Shown piece by piece: positions 32,228 through 34,220 of a stretch of 34,220 nucleotides of DNA. The DNA is from Streptomyces sp. CC53. Its GTDB lineage: Bacteria > Actinomycetota > Actinomycetes > Streptomycetales > Streptomycetaceae. The DNA is taken from positions 5,437 through 39,656 of the forward strand of contig NZ_MKXB01000062.1 in the NCBI RefSeq assembly GCF_001865245.1, in the 5' to 3' direction. Position 1 is the stretch's first letter. The number at the start of each line of letters is the position of its first letter. A program made the position numbers and the translations under genes. The notes below the pieces were generated by a model that worked only from the letters and a program-made list of their open reading frames with translations, did no database searches and was not told where the DNA came from.

Positions 32228-32605
32228 ATGCGAAACCTTATCGCTGCGCTGCTCGCGTGGCTGCTGGGCGTGTTCGTGCCCGGTTCCGGCAGGCGGCGGG
32301 CCGGTACCCGCCCGATCACGGCGGCGCCCGCCCCACAGCCTCAGACGGCTGACCGTCCCGTGTACGGACAGGTGGGGCAGTTCGGTCCGGGGTGGGGATG
32401 GACCGCGCGGCCTCGGTCCCCGTACGGGCTGCGCGAGACGCTCGACGGCGACACGCTCGCCCTGGTTCGCCCGTACCTGGTCGCTCACGAGGAGCGGCAG
32501 GAGCGGGCGCGTCAGCGGCGGCGGTGCCTCACGCTTGTGCTCGCGGCGGACTTCGGCATCGACCTGGACACGCGGGTTCTGCACGGAGCGGGGGTGGCCC
32601 GGTGA
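32228..32605 (+). CDS. small protein with N-terminal hydrophobic helix (cassette-borne)
   Basis: A 125-residue protein. Residues about 3-18 (NLIAALLAWLLGVFVP) form one hydrophobic helix, followed by an Arg patch (GRRRAGTR), a Pro/Gln-rich linker and a C-terminal helical domain (LVRPYLVAHEERQERARQRRRCLTLVLAADFGIDLDTRVLHG). It could be membrane-associated. I recall similar small proteins, often several per genome, in Streptomyces, but cannot name a family. It is first of three overlapping genes, behind a structured leader and the palindromic operator. Function unknown. Confidence 0.65.
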   Translation: MRNLIAALLAWLLGVFVPGSGRRRAGTRPITAAPAPQPQTADRPVYGQVGQFGPGWGWTARPRSPYGLRETLDGDTLALVRPYLVAHEERQERARQRRRCLTLVLAADFGIDLDTRVLHGAGVAR

Positions 32606-32967
32606 GCGCGAATCTGAAGCGGGTCGAGCCGCTGAGCACGGAGCCGTGCGGGGCGCGGCGCCCGGGCTGGGAGCGTCCTGGCCCGGGTCGTCACCGCCTG
32701 CCGTGCATCCTGCCGGGCGGGCACGAGGGTGAGCACCGGGACGCGTTCGCGCAGACGTGGGCGGCCCCCAGTGCTCGGGCGGTGCGGAAGCCCATCCGCA
32801 TGTGCGTGAGGTGCAGCGGCATCACCGACACCCCTGTGTTGGCGGCCGAGATTCACTCGGCGAGCGGCCCCGGCTTCAACGTGTACGCCTGTCCCGGGTG
32901 CGCCCCGTACTACGTGGCGTACCCGGAGCGGCACATCGAGCGGTCGGACGTGGGTGGTGCCGAGTGA
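32602..32967 (+). CDS. small Cys/His-rich protein, probable zinc ribbon (cassette-borne)
   Basis: A 121-residue protein. The N-terminal half has CGARRPGWERPGPGRHRLPCILPGGHEGEHRDAF, a Cys/His cluster. The C-terminal half has RMCVRCSG and YACPGCAPYY, two CxxC knuckles 38 residues apart, as in zinc ribbons. No enzymatic motif is visible. The GTG start overlaps the previous stop by 4 nt (GTGA), and its own stop overlaps the next gene the same way. It may be a nucleic-acid or protein-binding accessory factor. The family is unknown to me. Confidence 0.65.
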   Translation: MSANLKRVEPLSTEPCGARRPGWERPGPGRHRLPCILPGGHEGEHRDAFAQTWAAPSARAVRKPIRMCVRCSGITDTPVLAAEIHSASGPGFNVYACPGCAPYYVAYPERHIERSDVGGAE

Positions 32968-33206
32968 GCGCCGGCCACACGGTCACCGGGCGGCGTCTGA
33001 CGGGCGCGGAGGCGTGGGCGGAGATGGACCGGACCGGGAAATCTGGGGCGTGCGTGATCGGTGAGTGCGGCTACTGCACTCCTCCGCAGGACGTGTACGT
33101 GGTGATGCGAGGGCGGCCGGTCGTCGCCCCGCCCGTCATCTCGATCCGGTGCACGTGCGTCTGTCACCGAGGACGTTCCGTGCTGCGGCAGGTGATCACC
33201 GTGTAG
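32964..33206 (+). CDS. small Cys-rich protein (cassette-borne)
   Basis: An 80-residue protein starting at a GTG that overlaps the previous gene by 4 nt. It contains CVIGECGYC (CxxxxCxxC) and, near the end, RCTCVCHRGR (CxCxCH), enough ligands for one or two metal sites. The middle (DVYVVMRGRPVVAPPVISI) is beta-like. A frame starting upstream at 32757 runs through the preceding gene and is not preferred. Last gene of the three; followed by the right-hand hairpin repeat. Confidence 0.6.
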   Translation: MSAGHTVTGRRLTGAEAWAEMDRTGKSGACVIGECGYCTPPQDVYVVMRGRPVVAPPVISIRCTCVCHRGRSVLRQVITV

Positions 33207-33254
33207 ACCGGCCGTCCGCCTCGGTTCCCTTCCCTCCCAGGTGAAGGGGTGGGC

Positions 33255-33324
33255 GGCCACTGACAGCGTCAAATGCGCGTACGCCACCCTTTGGCTCTCG
33301 GCCCATCTGCGCAGGTCAGTGGCC
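33255..33324. repeat. right hairpin repeat of the cassette (70-nt dyad)
   Basis: The stretch 33268-33324 matches the left repeat in its outer arms. Here an extra left arm is present: GGCCACTGAC (33255-33264) is the exact reverse complement of GTCAGTGGCC (33315-33324). Further inside, TGCGC pairs with GCGCA and GCC with GGC. The result is a long multi-segment stem-loop, unlike the left copy, whose outer left arm is missing at the insertion border. Confidence 0.6.
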
Positions 33325-33346
33325 CACCGTGTCTGGGAAGGCGACG

Positions 33347-33368
33347 GCCCCGCCTGTTCTGGCGGGGC
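33347..33368 (+). terminator. hairpin near the right end of the cassette
   Basis: GCCCCGCC and GGCGGGGC pair perfectly (8 bp) around TGTTCT. It may terminate transcription of the small genes before the methyltransferase fragment. Confidence 0.5.
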
Positions 33369-33410
33369 GTCGGGGCGCCTCGGTCAACCCGCGCTACGCC
33401 CAGCATTGAG

Positions 33411-33753
33411 CCATCCGCCGTTCGAGCCGGATTCGGCGGTCGTCGTGGTGCGCCACCTCGTGTGGGCCCTGCCCGACCCGGTGGCGGCCCTCCGGACGTG
33501 GGTGCGGCTGCTGCGGCCCGGGGGGCGGCTGGTGCTGGTCGAAGGGCGGTGGGGCGGGGCCGCCGAAGGGACGCCGTACGGGGCGGGGGCCGGCGGCGGC
33601 CTGCCGTGGCGGGGCGGCGTCACCGCCGCCGACCTGGCCGCCGCCGTCGCGCCCCTCGTCCGGGTGGTGGAGGTTGAACCGCTCAGCGAGGCGCGGGAGT
33701 TGTGGGGCGGGCCGGTCCGCGACGAACGCTATGCGCTCGTCGCGGTCCGCTGA
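33411..33753 (+). pseudogene. SAM methyltransferase, right fragment (interrupted)
   Basis: The frame reads HPPFEPDSAVVVVRHLVWALPDPVAALRTWVRLLRPGGRLVLVEGRW, then LPWRGGVTAADLAAAVAPLVRVVEVEPLSEARELWGGPVRDERYALVAVR and stop. This is the C-terminal half of a class I methyltransferase (LLRPGGRLVLVEG is motif III-like). It continues the left fragment at 30154-30367. PPFEPDS is equivalent in position to PPVSVERFD of the left fragment, so a short stretch seems present at both borders. Without the left half it has no SAM-binding motif and should be inactive. Confidence 0.7.
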
Positions 33754-33777
33754 GCGGACGGGGAGGGCGGCGGTCCG

Positions 33778-34220
33778 TCAGACCGTCGGCTCCCGGAAGA
33801 CCGGGATCAGGGACGGCCGGGTGGGCTGCGGGCGCTCCGGACGCCGGGCGGACTCCGGCCGGATACCGGCGGTCGGAGGCTCCTGACCCGACGGCTGCGG
33901 AGGTACGGGCGGGACCTGCGGGGCGGATCGGACGCGCGGACCGCCCTGCGAGGGGGCCGGGGCCGCGGGCTGCGGACGCGGCTGCGGCTCGGACTCGGGC
34001 GGGGGTGCGGACCGGGTCGGGGCGGTGCCGCGCGGGTCGGTGTGCGGGGCGGACCGCGGTGCCGCCCCGGTGCGCGTCGCGCTCTTCGGGGCGGGCCGGG
34101 TCGCCTGCCGCGCCTGCGCGGTGCTGTGCGGGGCGGACCGCTGCCGCGGCGCGGGCGCGGCGGATGCCGTGCCCCCGGGGGCGGGGCGCGTGGTCGCTGC
34201 GGCCTGGGGGGCGGGCCGGG
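33778..34220 (-). CDS. 3' part of a Pro/Ala/Arg-rich protein running off the right edge
   Basis: An open minus-strand frame of 147 codons to the window edge, ending ...PTRPSLIPVFREPTV-stop. The visible part is low complexity: proline every second to fourth residue, with Ala, Arg, Gln and Ser (for example PQVPPVPPQPSGQEPP and PRPQPAAPAPSQGGPRV). It is probably a disordered tail of a larger protein. The stop lies 24 bp from the convergent methyltransferase fragment. The frame is open throughout and has a plausible C-terminus, but GC-rich DNA often gives such frames, so certainty is moderate. Confidence 0.5.
   Translation of the reverse strand, partial: RPAPQAAATTRPAPGGTASAAPAPRQRSAPHSTAQARQATRPAPKSATRTGAAPRSAPHTDPRGTAPTRSAPPPESEPQPRPQPAAPAPSQGGPRVRSAPQVPPVPPQPSGQEPPTAGIRPESARRPERPQPTRPSLIPVFREPTV

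Larger units (their letters stand above)
30358..33450. mobile_element. integrase-less mobile cassette inserted in a methyltransferase gene
   Basis: A 10-bp direct repeat, CGTCGTGGTG, occurs at 30358-30367 and 33441-33450. Removing the 3,083 bp between one copy and the next joins ...RFDAVVV to RHLVWALPDP in frame. The insert carries an HTH regulator and a small GntR protein (minus strand), three overlapping small genes (plus strand), a palindromic control region and related hairpin repeats near both ends. No integrase, transposase, replication or transfer gene is recognisable. It may be a cis-mobilisable remnant of an actinobacterial integrative element, or a cassette moved in trans. The exact ends are inferred; the sequence just left of 33441 (PPFEPDS) also resembles methyltransferase, so the right border could lie nearer 33410. 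Confidence 0.6.

Noticed and set aside
30415..33206. WhiJ/AbaA-type developmental cluster
   Set aside because: The HTH regulator fits loosely, but the DUF397-type small proteins and AbaA-like partner are absent; the small genes are Cys-rich instead.

Overview
The window is chromosomal DNA of a Streptomyces-like actinomycete. The base composition is very GC-rich with strong GC3 bias, GTG and TTG starts are common, and many genes overlap by 4 nt. It carries a tricorn-type protease, an SsgA-like protein, a DrrAB-type transporter and several helix-turn-helix proteins with long helical-repeat C-terminal regions. No rRNA, tRNA or CRISPR was recognised. All function calls come from reading the translated sequence; no database search was possible.

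Region by region: 1-48 is the start of a gene running off the left edge. 145-1877 is a coupled pair of HTH/helical-repeat regulator and flavoprotein. 1930-2457 holds two truncated phage-type fragments fused to each other (a holin-like C-terminus on the minus strand and a large serine integrase C-terminus on the plus strand), abutting exonuclease III (2488-3291). A lipoprotein (3650-4354) faces a four-gene minus-strand operon: ribbon-helix-helix protein, DUF4097 protein, DrrA-like ATPase and DrrB-like permease (8118 down to 4768). The 724 bp upstream of that operon holds no gene but contains an array of nine GGYGCC-type motifs spaced 10-11 bp. Next come a membrane protein (8843-9829) and a MerR regulator divergent from a Baeyer-Villiger monooxygenase / alpha-beta hydrolase / short-chain dehydrogenase operon (10808-14132), with a dyad operator between them. 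14276-16475 has a small hydrophilic protein, a truncated hexapeptide-repeat transferase and a second HTH/helical-repeat regulator. 16718-20371 is a tricorn protease with its catalytic residues, divergent from a TetR regulator and MMPL exporter, with two matching 15-bp operators in between. 23792-24190 is an SsgA-like protein. 24401-27016 is a CbiM(N)-CbiQ-CbiO nickel/cobalt ECF transporter whose upstream region contains a sequence resembling the Nur (nickel) box. Then follow a serine hydrolase and a secreted vanadium-haloperoxidase-family protein.

The most interesting part is 30358-33450. A SAM methyltransferase gene is split in two, and the halves are separated by about 3.08 kb bordered by a 10-bp direct repeat (CGTCGTGGTG). 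Removing the 3,083 bp between the repeats rejoins the reading frame exactly. The insert holds no recognisable integrase or transposase. It encodes a third HTH/helical-repeat regulator and a tiny GntR protein on one strand. On the other strand it encodes three overlapping small genes, two of them Cys-rich, behind a 20-bp palindrome and a structured leader. Related 57-bp hairpin-forming repeats lie near both ends. It looks like a non-autonomous mobile cassette or a remnant of an integrative element. The window ends in a Pro-rich protein that runs off the right edge.
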